Shown: positions 1 to 7,890 of the stretch, piece after piece
Layout: each line of letters opens with the position of its first letter
Numbering within the stretch: position 1 is the stretch's first letter
Assembly: GCA_028820845.1 (NCBI GenBank)
Contig: JAPPII010000062.1
Coordinates: 1-49,613, forward strand
Reading direction: 5' to 3'
Length of the DNA: 49,613 nucleotides
Origin: Candidatus Poribacteria bacterium
Lineage (GTDB): Bacteria > Poribacteria > WGA-4E > WGA-3G
The notes under the pieces: generated by a model
Database searches by the model: none
Told to the model about the DNA's origin: nothing
Seen by the model: only the letters and a program-made list of their open reading frames with translations
Program-made: the position numbers and the translations under genes

Positions 1-198
1 TCGTGATAACATTAAGAAAACTGAAATTGCCTATGTCCAAAACTACTTATTGCGAAAAAGAATCGTCTAAAAAAAGACGAATCTGATTTGATAGACCTTG
101 TGCTTGCTATGACATGGACAAGAAATCGTATGTTAGAAATCAGAAAAGAAAAAGAACAAGAACCAAAGCAAATTGACTTGTTCCAAAATAATCCATAA
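1..198 (+). pseudogene. C-terminal end of an unknown gene, apparently frameshifted at the window edge
   Basis: Two short reading frames follow each other: one open from base 2 to a stop at 68-70, and another open from base 25 to the stop at 196-198. Read together across the A-rich stretch near 53-76 they look like one continuous polar, Lys/Glu-rich protein tail ending in DLFQNNP. A frameshift (real or a homopolymer sequencing error) is the simplest explanation. A small independent gene starting at ATG 109 is possible but less likely. The next gene follows 12 bases later with a good ribosome binding site, so the two probably form an operon. I cannot assign a family. The AT-rich composition matches the next gene and differs from the rest of the window. 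Confidence 0.35.
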
Positions 199-210
199 AG
201 GAGAGCTATA

Positions 211-684
211 ATGTGTAAAACCGTTTATGATAATTTCAAGTCCGAGCATATTCAATACAATATGTTTGATGAAGTAGATAATCCCAAATATCCGAAACAT
301 GCCCGCAAAGCATTTCCAATTCTTATTGAAAGAGCAAAAAGTAAAGAGCAACCCATCGGCTATAACGAACTTGCAAACCAGCTGCATATAGAGCCTTACC
401 CATCCCGTGCCATTAATATAGGCAAATGGGTGTTACCGTGTATCTCTACAATGCTCTATCAACTGGAACAAAGAACAGGCGAAAAACTGCCGAGACTCAC
501 AAATATCGTTTTCTCCTACGATTCTTTATCTAATAGCGATAACTGGATTGTAAGAAATTATAAACAATTACATGGAGACGTACTAACATGGAACGATTAT
601 AATAATAAGCTACTTGCACCTATTCATGCTTACGAAAAGTGGGAACAAGTGTCTAACCAGATAAATGAATTTTTTGATCAGTAG
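211..684 (+). CDS. Unknown 157-aa protein
   Basis: ATG is preceded by a clear AAAGGAGAG site, and the frame is open for 157 codons. I do not recognise a catalytic motif or domain. The protein is soluble, with no signal peptide or membrane segment. It has a central region around residues 40-70 (AKSKEQPIGYNELANQL) whose wording resembles small proteins that use a helix-turn-helix-like segment (GYNELA), then a mixed alpha/beta C-terminal half rich in Trp, Tyr and Asn. Base composition is clearly more AT-rich than the genes from 1075 on, which suggests transfer. The gene directly follows the broken gene end at 1-198 and probably belongs to the same unit. A role in defence or DNA modification would fit accessory AT-rich DNA but is only a guess. 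Confidence 0.7.
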   Translation: MCKTVYDNFKSEHIQYNMFDEVDNPKYPKHARKAFPILIERAKSKEQPIGYNELANQLHIEPYPSRAINIGKWVLPCISTMLYQLEQRTGEKLPRLTNIVFSYDSLSNSDNWIVRNYKQLHGDVLTWNDYNNKLLAPIHAYEKWEQVSNQINEFFDQ

Positions 685-1074
685 TTGAGAAGAAAAAGTA
701 ATGTATCAATAAACTGTGAATCTGCTTTTAACCGATCCCAACACTGCTTATTGCGAAGGGTTTTGTCAATATAGAGGCATGTGAGGCTTGGACGTGATCG
801 TCTCATTGACAAGCATTCCGACAACGCATCAATCACAACCGATGCCGAACACTAAAGAGTATTCTAACATCTTTGACACTATTTGTCAATAGAAAACATA
901 GGCAGCGGCTACATCTCCGCCTTAAAAGGCTCGAGTTTTGACGCTGAAGAAATTGATAAATCCGTGGTCCCGTAACCTAAGGTAAGTTCAGGGAAACTTT
1001 GGTAAGTCGATCGTCTGAGGGATCGCGACAGAGAGCACTCCTATCCGAGAACCGAGGCAAGTTAGTATAGCACA
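685..1074. other. Intergenic stretch without a recognisable gene
   Basis: No frame here is convincing. Two short open stretches (about 773-853 and 877-975, plus strand) have protein-like wording and end in stops at about 853 and 973-975. They could be decayed pieces of an older gene, but no family is evident. GC content rises across this stretch from the AT-rich left edge to the composition of the rest of the window, so it may mark a transfer boundary. Confidence 0.4.
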
Positions 1075-2316
1075 GTGGAATCCGTCCAATATACCAAAAG
1101 CATCCCACGTTATCTTACAATGCGCTACCTTGGGAAGAGGTGGGGAAGCCTCTATACGTCTCCATTCTCCTGCACGCGCCTCGTTGATATCCCAGAGCCG
1201 CAACTGCTAACGCCTGAATGGGTCAAAGTCAAAACCCGACTCAGTGGTATCTGTGGCTCCGATTTAGCGACAATCACTGCGAAAGGGAGTCCCTACTTCT
1301 CGCCGTTCACATCAACGCCCTTTGTGTTAGGACATGAAATTGTCGGTGATATTGCAGAGATTGGTGATGCAGTGGACGGCTTCCCTGTCGGCGCACGCGT
1401 GGTCATCGAACCTGCCTTGTCGTGTAAGGTGAGAGGTATATCGCCGGAGTGTCATCAGTGTCGAAACTTCCGTTTCGCCAACTGCGAAAATATCACAAAA
1501 GGCGATATTTCCGAAGGCGTTCAGACGGGTTATTGTCGTGACACAGGCGGTGGATGGAGCCGATACGTCCTCGCACATCAATCACAACTTCATCTCGTTC
1601 CTGATGGGATTTCGGACGAAGCGGCGGTACTCCTCGAACCTTTTGCCTGCGCGTTACACGGCGTTCTGAAAGCACAACACCCGGTAGGAGGGATTTGTAA
1701 TCCCGACTCTTCGATCTGTGTTATCGGCGGCGGTACGATGGGGCTGCTGACCGTTGCTGCGCTGCGGATCCTCGGTCATCGGAATCGAATTATCGTCTTC
1801 GCCAAATATCCGCATCAACAGGAATTGGCACGCCAACTCGGTGCGGACGATGTACTCTCACCAAACAAAAGTCGATACGCCGCGTTCTGTGAACTCACCG
1901 GCGCAGCATCGCATCAACCCGAACTCGGACAGCAGGTACTGATTGGTGGTGTGGATGTGACCTTCGATTGTATCGGCTCCAGTGTTACGATAGACGACGC
2001 GCTCCGTTTTACACGTGCAGGTGGAGAAGTTATTTTAGTCGGTATGCCGGGGATACCGAAAAATGTTGACTGGACATCTATTTGGTATAAGCAGTTGCAA
2101 GTAAAGGGTGCTTATACCTACGGACTCGAAACCCACAACGGCGAACAGATCCATACCTTCGCGCTCGGTATGCGACTCCTTCAGCAGATGGAGTCCCATT
2201 TGCGTCCGCTGGTGAGCACGCTGTTTCCGCTGAGGGATTACAAACGCGCCATTCAGACGGCTCTGAATACTGGCAAGACCGCTACGGTGAAAACTGTATT
2301 TGATTTACGGAACTAA
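1075..2316 (+). CDS. Zinc-dependent alcohol/threonine dehydrogenase-like MDR protein
   Basis: This is a medium-chain dehydrogenase/reductase of about 413 residues that probably oxidises a polyol, sugar alcohol or amino alcohol with NAD(P). It shows the catalytic-zinc Cys in GICGSD (C60), the GHE motif at 86-88, four cysteines at 117, 126, 129 and 137 that fit the structural zinc site, Glu in LLEPF near 189, and a Rossmann loop GGGTMG at 218-223. The start is uncertain: the first possible start after an in-frame stop at 1063 is GTG 1075. ATG 1120 is the alternative, but residues 1-15 read like part of the family N-terminus. No strong ribosome site precedes either. The toxin gene begins 5 bases after the stop. 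The substrate cannot be told from sequence. A second MDR protein is at 33853. Confidence 0.88.
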   Translation: MESVQYTKSIPRYLTMRYLGKRWGSLYTSPFSCTRLVDIPEPQLLTPEWVKVKTRLSGICGSDLATITAKGSPYFSPFTSTPFVLGHEIVGDIAEIGDAVDGFPVGARVVIEPALSCKVRGISPECHQCRNFRFANCENITKGDISEGVQTGYCRDTGGGWSRYVLAHQSQLHLVPDGISDEAAVLLEPFACALHGVLKAQHPVGGICNPDSSICVIGGGTMGLLTVAALRILGHRNRIIVFAKYPHQQELARQLGADDVLSPNKSRYAAFCELTGAASHQPELGQQVLIGGVDVTFDCIGSSVTIDDALRFTRAGGEVILVGMPGIPKNVDWTSIWYKQLQVKGAYTYGLETHNGEQIHTFALGMRLLQQMESHLRPLVSTLFPLRDYKRAIQTALNTGKTATVKTVFDLRN

Positions 2317-2321
2317 TTTTA

Positions 2322-2594
2322 ATGGAGTTTGAGTGGAACGCAAACAAAGCAGCATCTAATCTGTCAAAACATGGAGTGTCATTTGATGAAGCACAGACTG
2401 TTTTTGATGATACCTTCTATGTCGACTTTTATGATCCAGACCACTCTTACGATGAACATAGGTATATTATTATTGGACAATCGGCACAGAACCATTTATT
2501 GATTGTGTCATATACCGAACGAGGCAATGTAATTCGTTTAATCAGCGCGAGAAAAGCAACGCGCGGGGAGAGAGAAATGTATGAAGAAAGATAA
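2322..2594 (+). CDS. BrnT-family toxin of a type II toxin-antitoxin system
   Basis: A 90-residue protein with the BrnT signature: FEWNANKAASNLSKHGVSF at the N-terminus, then FDD, a central YDEHRYIIIG strand and a C-terminal VSYTERG...IRLISARKAT...ERE.YEER segment. BrnT toxins are RelE-fold ribonucleases that block translation and are neutralised by a protein encoded directly downstream. Here the downstream gene overlaps it by 14 bases (2581-2594), the usual arrangement. Conserved basic and acidic positions (R, E/T, R in the SAR motif) are present, so the toxin looks intact. The gene follows the MDR dehydrogenase closely, with no room for a long promoter, so its promoter may lie inside the upstream gene. 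Identification rests on the family pattern. Confidence 0.85.
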   Translation: MEFEWNANKAASNLSKHGVSFDEAQTVFDDTFYVDFYDPDHSYDEHRYIIIGQSAQNHLLIVSYTERGNVIRLISARKATRGEREMYEER

Positions 2595-2820
2595 AACAAC
2601 AACCGAAGACGAACTGAGACCGGAATACGATTTAAAGAGTTTGCAGGTAAGAAAAATGGGACCCGAACGGAAGCACTTCGGTAGATTTGTTGTCCAATTA
2701 GAGCCTGATGTTGCTGAGGTATTTCCAGATGCTGCATCTGTAAATGAGGCACTACGGTTTCTCATCCGGATCACCAAAGAAAACAGCGAGACCACTCAGA
2801 GCATTGGTACCGATATCTAA
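2581..2820 (+). CDS. Candidate antitoxin paired with the BrnT toxin
   Basis: A 79-residue protein whose ATG lies inside the 3' end of the toxin gene, a translationally coupled layout. The middle (residues 12-45) reads DELRPEYDLKSL followed by a basic stretch and GRFVVQLEPDVAEVFPD, and the C-terminus has a short helix SVNEALRFLIRI. This wording is typical of small antitoxins found beside BrnT and RelE-like toxins, with a DNA-binding beta strand-helix and a toxin-binding tail. It does not carry the usual BrnA/DUF4415 C-terminus. The function is inferred mainly from position. The reading frame is overlapped by another frame that runs into the next gene, but that gene has a better start at 2849. 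Confidence 0.65.
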   Translation: MKKDKTTTEDELRPEYDLKSLQVRKMGPERKHFGRFVVQLEPDVAEVFPDAASVNEALRFLIRITKENSETTQSIGTDI

Positions 2821-2848
2821 TATCCGATGTGAAACTGACGCACTTTCT

Positions 2849-4819
2849 ATGACACCTCTCGCTACTTTGCAGAACTCTCCACAAACTACGCTTTCCACCC
2901 ACAGAGGCATTACAGCACGGAGTCTACTTATCGGCATAGTCGGGGTAATATGTCAATGCCTCGCCACGCCTTACAACGACTTCCGCGTCGGCGGCACCTA
3001 CCTCGCAGGCAACCACCTGCCGATCGCCGTTGTCTTCATCATGCTCATCTTCGTACTCGGCGTTAATGTCCTTCTCAAGCGACTGAAGCCGGGCAGCGAA
3101 TTACAAGCGAGCGAACTCCTCATCATCTGGGGCATGATGCTGGTTGCCTCCGGCATTCCGTCTTCAGGATTGATGCGATACCTCGTTCCGCTCGCTGTGA
3201 GTCCATACTATTTCGCAACCGCTGAAAACGAATGGGCAACCCTGTTCCACCAGCACCTTCCAGAGTGGATGGTCGTAAGTGATCCGAAAGCCGTCTTCTA
3301 TTTCTATGAACAGTTACCAGAGGGGGATCCGATCCCGTGGCGGGCATGGTTAAAACCGATTGTTGGGTGGAGCGTGTTTGTCTTAATTTTTTATTTTGTC
3401 ACAATCTGCTGGACAGTGCTTCTCCGAAAACAGTGGGTCGAATACGAACGGTTCACCTTTCCGCTTGTTCAATTGCCGATAGAGATGTTCCAATCGCCAT
3501 CCGGTGGCAATCTTCTGAACCGATTCTTTAAATCACGCCTGATGTGGTGCGGTTTTGCAATACCGGTCATCCTACACGGTTTGAGGGGGTTACACCTCTA
3601 CTTTCCATCTACACCCAACCCACCGCTCTATTTTCCGATCGCCCAATTTTTTACCGAAAAACCGTTCTCCGCCTTGGCGTGGTGGCCCTCGGTGCATCTT
3701 TTTATCTACCCGACCGTCATTGCGATTGTCTATCTGCTGACGCTTGAAATCTCGTTCAGCTTCTGGTTTTTCTTTCTACTCGGAAAAATGGAGACGGTAT
3801 TCATCTACGCAACAGGTTCAAAAGTGAACCAGTGGGACTTCCACCAAAATCAACAGATGGGTGGGTTCATCGTTTTCATCGGATTAATCCTATGGAGTGG
3901 CAAACGGCATTTCACGCGTGCCTTCACCACAATATTTGGACGAACACACGCGAATGACACTGACGAACCGCTCTCTTACGCCTTTGCAGCCTGGGGAATG
4001 GTTCTCGGCATCCTGGCACTCTGTCTGATATGTGCCAGTGGTGGTATGAGTTTCTGGGTTGCGCTTTTCATTTTAGTTCTTTTCCTCGGATTGACAACAG
4101 TTATGACATGGATGGTTGCCAATGGCGGACTGTTGTTTGTGCTTTATTCCTTTCTGCCGGGTGAATATCTGATTACACTTTTCGGGAGTGCGCGTGTAAA
4201 CGCACCGAGTTGGACGTTTGTCGCCTACGAACGTGTCTTGATGTTTGACATGCGTGAAATCCTGATGCCGAGTGTGATGAACAACTTTAAACTTGCGGAA
4301 CCGTTGCGTCTCAAACAACGTCCATTTCTACTGGCGATGGGAATCGCAATCGTCTTAGCAATGGGTGTCTCCTACTATTCCTCTATAGATCTCGGCTACA
4401 GGTACGGTGCAGTCAATCTACAGCACTGGACGTATATGATCTCTACAACGGTTCCATTTAACCGACTCACAAGCATCCTCCAACATCCAAGTGGTATTGA
4501 ATTAGAGCGGCTGGGTTCGTTCATCTTCGGTGGTGCTATGATGTTCGGGATGCTCTGGATGCGCCACCACTATCTCTGGTGGAAATTGCATCCGATCGGT
4601 TCCCTCATGATGACGAGTTATGCGACTTACTGTTTTTGGGGATCGTTTTTCATCGGTTGGTTTCTGAAATACACTGTTTTGAAGTTTGGCGGTGTTGCGC
4701 AGTATCGGAAACTCCGTCCACTCGTTTTGGGTGTTGTATTAGGGGAGTGCTTTATTGGGGGCATCTGGATCGTTGTTGGGCTTTTTACGGGTATTGGGTA
4801 TCGTTTATTGCCGGGTTGA
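2849..4819 (+). CDS. Large polytopic membrane protein, DUF6785/DUF6784-like
   Basis: An integral membrane protein of about 656 residues with at least 12 hydrophobic segments. It has an N-terminal half with paired segments and a soluble loop containing FYFYEQLPEGDPIPW, then the motif WVEYERFTFPLVQLPI near residues 185-200, and a C-terminal half with a second set of membrane helices ending about 5 residues from the stop. The overall look is of the large DUF6785/DUF6784 proteins, which resemble transporter folds; the substrate is unknown. The frame is open from ATG 2744, but that start lies inside the antitoxin gene and precedes a hydrophilic stretch unlike a membrane N-terminus, so ATG 2849 (MTPLATLQ) is chosen. 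A small gene with a good ribosome site follows after 16 bases and may be co-transcribed. Confidence 0.8.
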   Translation: MTPLATLQNSPQTTLSTHRGITARSLLIGIVGVICQCLATPYNDFRVGGTYLAGNHLPIAVVFIMLIFVLGVNVLLKRLKPGSELQASELLIIWGMMLVASGIPSSGLMRYLVPLAVSPYYFATAENEWATLFHQHLPEWMVVSDPKAVFYFYEQLPEGDPIPWRAWLKPIVGWSVFVLIFYFVTICWTVLLRKQWVEYERFTFPLVQLPIEMFQSPSGGNLLNRFFKSRLMWCGFAIPVILHGLRGLHLYFPSTPNPPLYFPIAQFFTEKPFSALAWWPSVHLFIYPTVIAIVYLLTLEISFSFWFFFLLGKMETVFIYATGSKVNQWDFHQNQQMGGFIVFIGLILWSGKRHFTRAFTTIFGRTHANDTDEPLSYAFAAWGMVLGILALCLICASGGMSFWVALFILVLFLGLTTVMTWMVANGGLLFVLYSFLPGEYLITLFGSARVNAPSWTFVAYERVLMFDMREILMPSVMNNFKLAEPLRLKQRPFLLAMGIAIVLAMGVSYYSSIDLGYRYGAVNLQHWTYMISTTVPFNRLTSILQHPSGIELERLGSFIFGGAMMFGMLWMRHHYLWWKLHPIGSLMMTSYATYCFWGSFFIGWFLKYTVLKFGGVAQYRKLRPLVLGVVLGECFIGGIWIVVGLFTGIGYRLLPG

Positions 4820-4835
4820 TATAAGGAGAACTATT

Positions 4836-5072
4836 ATGTACATCGTTACGGATGACTTGGAAATCATAAACTTCGATCAGTACCAAAACCTGCGTGTAGA
4901 AGGGGAAGATCCTGGTAAAGGCCAACTCGTTTTAACTGCCCAGGATGGTTCCAAACGCGTTATTGCCGAATTTACTAACTTTGATGAAGCATTCAATACC
5001 TTTGAAGATATTCGCGAGGCCCTTGCAGCAGGGGAGACATACTATAGTTTAGAGGAATACGAGCGCGGATAG
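4836..5072 (+). CDS. Small acidic unknown protein, 78 aa
   Basis: ATG 4836 is preceded by ATAAGGAGAA at good spacing, which decides the start; the open frame extends further upstream only inside the preceding gene. The protein is acidic and soluble, without a membrane segment or Cys motif, and reads as an alternating strand and helix fold: MYIVTDDLEIINF, then VLTAQDGSKRVIAEF, then a helix FDEAFNTFEDIREAL and a tail YYSLEEYERG. I do not recognise a family. It may be co-transcribed with the membrane protein 16 bases upstream. Confidence 0.65.
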   Translation: MYIVTDDLEIINFDQYQNLRVEGEDPGKGQLVLTAQDGSKRVIAEFTNFDEAFNTFEDIREALAAGETYYSLEEYERG

Positions 5073-5311
5073 GTAGTCTAATTTTGTTCATCTTAAGAAT
5101 ATCTGCTGACAGCCGTCTGCCATCTGTATCAGATTTTCCCATACTTTCCCATACTTTTGCACACACATACCTATCAGCACGCCAGACAACAAAAAATGGG
5201 GGAAATGAGCTCTACGAATGTATTGATTTTCGCTTTGGAATATGTTAAGATATAATCATGATAGACAGCCTTATTCTATAGAAAGATTAACTTACTTTTT
5301 AGGAAACCATC
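5073..5311. other. Intergenic region with a probable promoter for the following small genes
   Basis: No gene seen. It contains a short direct repeat TCCCATACTT (around 5137-5156) and the promoter at 5223-5256 described separately. Confidence 0.4.
5223..5256 (+). promoter_or_regulatory. Probable sigma70 promoter
   Basis: TTGATT (5223-5228), 17 bases, TAAGAT (5246-5251), overlapping a TATAAT at 5251-5256. It lies 56 bases before the small ORF at 5312 and drives the small genes that follow. Confidence 0.45.
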
Positions 5312-5377
5312 ATGGCGAATAATGCCCCAACACCTCGTGAGGACCACTGGAACCGTCCAGAGGGGATAATACAATGA
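5312..5377 (+). CDS. Possible 21-aa leader ORF overlapping the next start codon
   Basis: ATG 5312 follows TTAGGAAACCATC and opens 21 codons rich in Pro, Asn and charged residues, ending at a TGA that overlaps the next ATG as ATGA (5374-5377). The ATGA overlap and the AGGGGATAATACA stretch before it suggest translational coupling to the 77-aa gene. A short ORF of this size can arise by chance, so this is tentative. Confidence 0.35.
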   Translation: MANNAPTPREDHWNRPEGIIQ

Positions 5378-5607
5378 ACGATCAACAATTCCATAAAAAT
5401 GTAAAAATAACATATCCAAACGACAGGAATGAACCCATCGTTGTGGAATGTTATGTCAACGAGTATATGCAGGTTAATGTTAACGACCCGAACATCCTCC
5501 GTTATGCCGATGAAAGTGGTCAAATTCAAATTGAGTTTCGCGTCGTTAACCGTGAAACAGATTCTGTCATTCGGAGCGAAGTAAAGAATATAGCCATGGA
5601 GACCTGA
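5374..5607 (+). CDS. Small unknown protein, 77 aa
   Basis: A 77-residue soluble protein starting at an ATG that overlaps the end of a short upstream ORF. The composition (many Val, Asn, Glu) and alternating pattern suggest a small beta-sheet domain: KNVKITYPNDR, PIVVECYVNEYMQVNV, IQIEFRVVNRETDSVI. No known motif is seen. The next gene, a membrane-anchored protein, starts 7 bases after this stop, so the two are likely one operon transcribed from the promoter near 5223. They may act as a pair, but there is no evidence of what they do. Confidence 0.6.
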   Translation: MNDQQFHKNVKITYPNDRNEPIVVECYVNEYMQVNVNDPNILRYADESGQIQIEFRVVNRETDSVIRSEVKNIAMET

Positions 5608-5614
5608 ATTCATA

Positions 5615-6142
5615 ATGGAGTGGTTGAATGACAACAGTGGCGCGCTTACTGTAATTTCGACTTTCGTGCTGGTAATCATCACGGGTTGGTACGCCTATTT
5701 GACAAGGAAACTCGTAGATACTGCCAACAAACCTGAAATTATAGTTTATCTACTTCGTGAGAAGGTAATCAGCGGTCTTGTAAGTGAGAAAGAGTTACAC
5801 CAAAGCATTTTTGAAACCACTGTGGCTACACTTTGTGTAGAAAACGTAGGTACAGGAGTTGCCCGTAAAATCAAGTTTGGAGTCCCCGTTGATTTCACGC
5901 CTCACGGAGGGATACCCCTCAATCAGATTGGGTTTCTTAATAAGGGAATCACTCTCCTGGCCCCTGGACAGAAAATAGAGCGTAATCAAGTCAGCCGGTT
6001 AACTGAATCTGTTGATTTGAGCCAAGTGTCAGTCGATATTGATGTTACCTACGAGGACTTACAAGGCAAAGAATATTCCCGGACTTTTACGCTTGATTTT
6101 AATGAATCAGACTTACCACCTCTTCAAGGTGTACCTCAATGA
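5615..6142 (+). CDS. Membrane-anchored unknown protein, 175 aa
   Basis: The N-terminus (MEWLNDNSGALTVISTFVLVIITGWYAYLTRKLV) holds one membrane helix at about residues 9-28, followed by a charged stretch and a domain of about 130 residues with predicted beta strands (TVATLCVENVGTGVARKIKFG and a later VSVDIDVTYEDL...YSRTFTLDF). The latter wording looks like an immunoglobulin-like or CARDB-like beta-sandwich. Small proteins beginning with a WL..NSGA..V motif and one helix occur widely in bacteria and are uncharacterised. The protein probably faces the cytoplasm or periplasm with its C-terminal domain. It follows the 77-aa gene by 7 bases. A weak hairpin (6142-6163) lies at its end. Confidence 0.65.
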   Translation: MEWLNDNSGALTVISTFVLVIITGWYAYLTRKLVDTANKPEIIVYLLREKVISGLVSEKELHQSIFETTVATLCVENVGTGVARKIKFGVPVDFTPHGGIPLNQIGFLNKGITLLAPGQKIERNQVSRLTESVDLSQVSVDIDVTYEDLQGKEYSRTFTLDFNESDLPPLQGVPQ

Positions 6143-6163
6143 ACAAACCCTCGGAGGTTTGTT
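6142..6163 (+). terminator. Hairpin at the end of the small-gene operon
   Basis: AACAAACC (6142-6149) pairs with GGTTTGTT (6156-6163) across a 6-base loop. No T-run follows, so it may act only as an RNA end-stabilising hairpin or a dispersed palindrome. Confidence 0.35.
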
Positions 6164-6249
6164 GATAACCGACCACTGATCGCTAACGATCGGATCCTAC
6201 AAATCCCAAAATCCTATCCCTCCTGATCCCGATAATTTCACAAAAAGAT

Positions 6250-6279
6250 TTGCAACACCCGCATAAACTATGCTAAAAT
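6250..6279 (+). promoter_or_regulatory. Probable sigma70 promoter of the LarA-like gene
   Basis: TTGCAA (6250-6255), 18 bases, TAAAAT (6274-6279), 44 bases upstream of ATG 6323. Confidence 0.55.
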
Positions 6280-6322
6280 AGAATAAAATTAGGAGTGAAA
6301 CAACATCAGTTAAAACCGTCGC

Positions 6323-7873
6323 ATGAAATACTTCACCTACTTCGGAAACCACCTTATCAACGCGAAACTGCCCGATAATTCGGAGGTCTACTACGCGAAG
6401 CCACCACTGCCGGGCATTAAGCGCGACGCACTCAGTGAACACACGCAGCACGCCTTTGAAAACCCGCTTGAGATGTCACCGCTCCGTGAACTCGTCAACG
6501 GCAACTCAAAGGTCCTCATCCTGTTCGACGACAACTGTCAACCTTTTCCGCTTACCAAAAAACCGGATATGCGGCAGATTATGATTGAGACGCTTCTGAA
6601 GATGCTGGACGGGTACGGCGTGGAGAAAAAGAATATCCAACTGATGTGTGCCGTTGCGCTGCACCGAAAGATGAAAGAACACGAACTCGCCTATATGCTC
6701 GGCAAAAACATTATGGACGCGTTCTATCCGCATCAACTCCGAAACTTCGATGCCGAAGACCCTGAACAGATCGTCTACGTCGGGAAAACGGAAAAAGATG
6801 AAACAGTCGAGACGGATAAGGCAGTGCTTGAAGCCGATCTGGTGATTTATGTCGATATGATACAGATTCCGCTCAACGGTGGACATAAGTCTGTAGCGGT
6901 GGGTCTCGGCACGTATAACTCTATCGCGCCGCACCACTCGCCACACATGACATCAGAAAGTCCGCATGTGATGCAACCCGAAGGCTCACACATGCATGCC
7001 TGTATCGAACGGATGAGCCGCCTCATTCAGAAAGAGACACCGATCTTGGTCCTCGAAGCCGCAATGAACGGTGCAATCTATCCGTTTCATCTACGCTACG
7101 TTGGGAAACCGAACGGGGATTGCAACATCGCAGAGAAGGTTTTGAAAACCTTTACACCCGCAACCTTATCACTCCTGCCTGAATCGCTTCGCTACGGAAT
7201 TCTCAAGAGCGTCCGGACAGACTATGAACCGATACAGATTAACGCGGGCGACATCGATGCAGTCCACGAGAGAACGTTGACATCCATGAAGGAACAATTA
7301 ACAGTAGACATTCCGCGCCAGTTCAGCACATTGGTGTTCGGATTGCCCGATATGAGTCCCTACGCCGTTGATGCACGTATCAATCCTGTGTTGGTGGTCA
7401 GTGACATCTTGGGATACGTCTTCAACTGGTTCTATAATAAACCTATCATCAAAAAGAATGGGGTTGTTATCATCATGAATCCAACGTATGAAATCTTTCA
7501 TGAAGCGTATCACGTTGCCTATAAGATGTTCTACGATGAGGTGCTCGCTGAGACAACAGAACCGTTTGAGATGCAACAGAAGTTTCAGGAGAAATACGCG
7601 AAGGATCCGTATTTAATCGACTGCTATCGGAACAAGTTTGCGCACCACGGTTTCCACCCGTTCACAGTTTGGTATTGGGCGACGTATCCGCTGAAATATC
7701 TCGCGAAGGTCATTCTTGTGGGTCCAAAAGAGCCGCGGGTGGCGCAACGGTTAGGTGTTGATTGGGCGAAAAACTTAGACGATGCGCTCGCAATGGCACG
7801 CGAAATCTCTGGGGAAGATGACGTGGTTGCCTTGACGATGCCACCGTTTTTCTATGCGAATGTTGGAGGATAG
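6323..7873 (+). CDS. LarA-like nickel-pincer racemase/epimerase family protein
   Basis: A 516-residue protein of the LarA (DUF2088) family. LarA racemises lactate with a nickel-pincer nucleotide covalently bound to a lysine; relatives act on other 2-hydroxyacids. Residues matching the family are HRKMKEHEL at 114-122 (the HRxM/T..E motif, with the hydride-accepting His) and GGHKSVAVG at 186-194, where K189 matches the cofactor-binding lysine. At 516 residues it is longer than the roughly 425 of lactate LarA and carries extra sequence in the C-terminal half (a YWATYPLKYLAKVILVG segment), so the substrate is probably not lactate. No larB, larC or larE is present in the window. The next gene, a MetE-like enzyme, starts 17 bases downstream, suggesting an operon. 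The start at 6323 has its best ribosome-site-like AGGAG about 30 bases away. Confidence 0.85.
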   Translation: MKYFTYFGNHLINAKLPDNSEVYYAKPPLPGIKRDALSEHTQHAFENPLEMSPLRELVNGNSKVLILFDDNCQPFPLTKKPDMRQIMIETLLKMLDGYGVEKKNIQLMCAVALHRKMKEHELAYMLGKNIMDAFYPHQLRNFDAEDPEQIVYVGKTEKDETVETDKAVLEADLVIYVDMIQIPLNGGHKSVAVGLGTYNSIAPHHSPHMTSESPHVMQPEGSHMHACIERMSRLIQKETPILVLEAAMNGAIYPFHLRYVGKPNGDCNIAEKVLKTFTPATLSLLPESLRYGILKSVRTDYEPIQINAGDIDAVHERTLTSMKEQLTVDIPRQFSTLVFGLPDMSPYAVDARINPVLVVSDILGYVFNWFYNKPIIKKNGVVIIMNPTYEIFHEAYHVAYKMFYDEVLAETTEPFEMQQKFQEKYAKDPYLIDCYRNKFAHHGFHPFTVWYWATYPLKYLAKVILVGPKEPRVAQRLGVDWAKNLDDALAMAREISGEDDVVALTMPPFFYANVGG

Positions 7874-7890
7874 GACAACAAGAGGAATTT

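Noticed and set aside
773-976. Short gene remnants between 700 and 1000
   Set aside because: Two open stretches have protein-like wording but no recognisable family and no start site.
2744-2848. Upstream start (ATG 2744) for the large membrane protein
   Set aside because: It lies inside the antitoxin gene and adds a hydrophilic stretch; ATG 2849 fits a membrane protein better.
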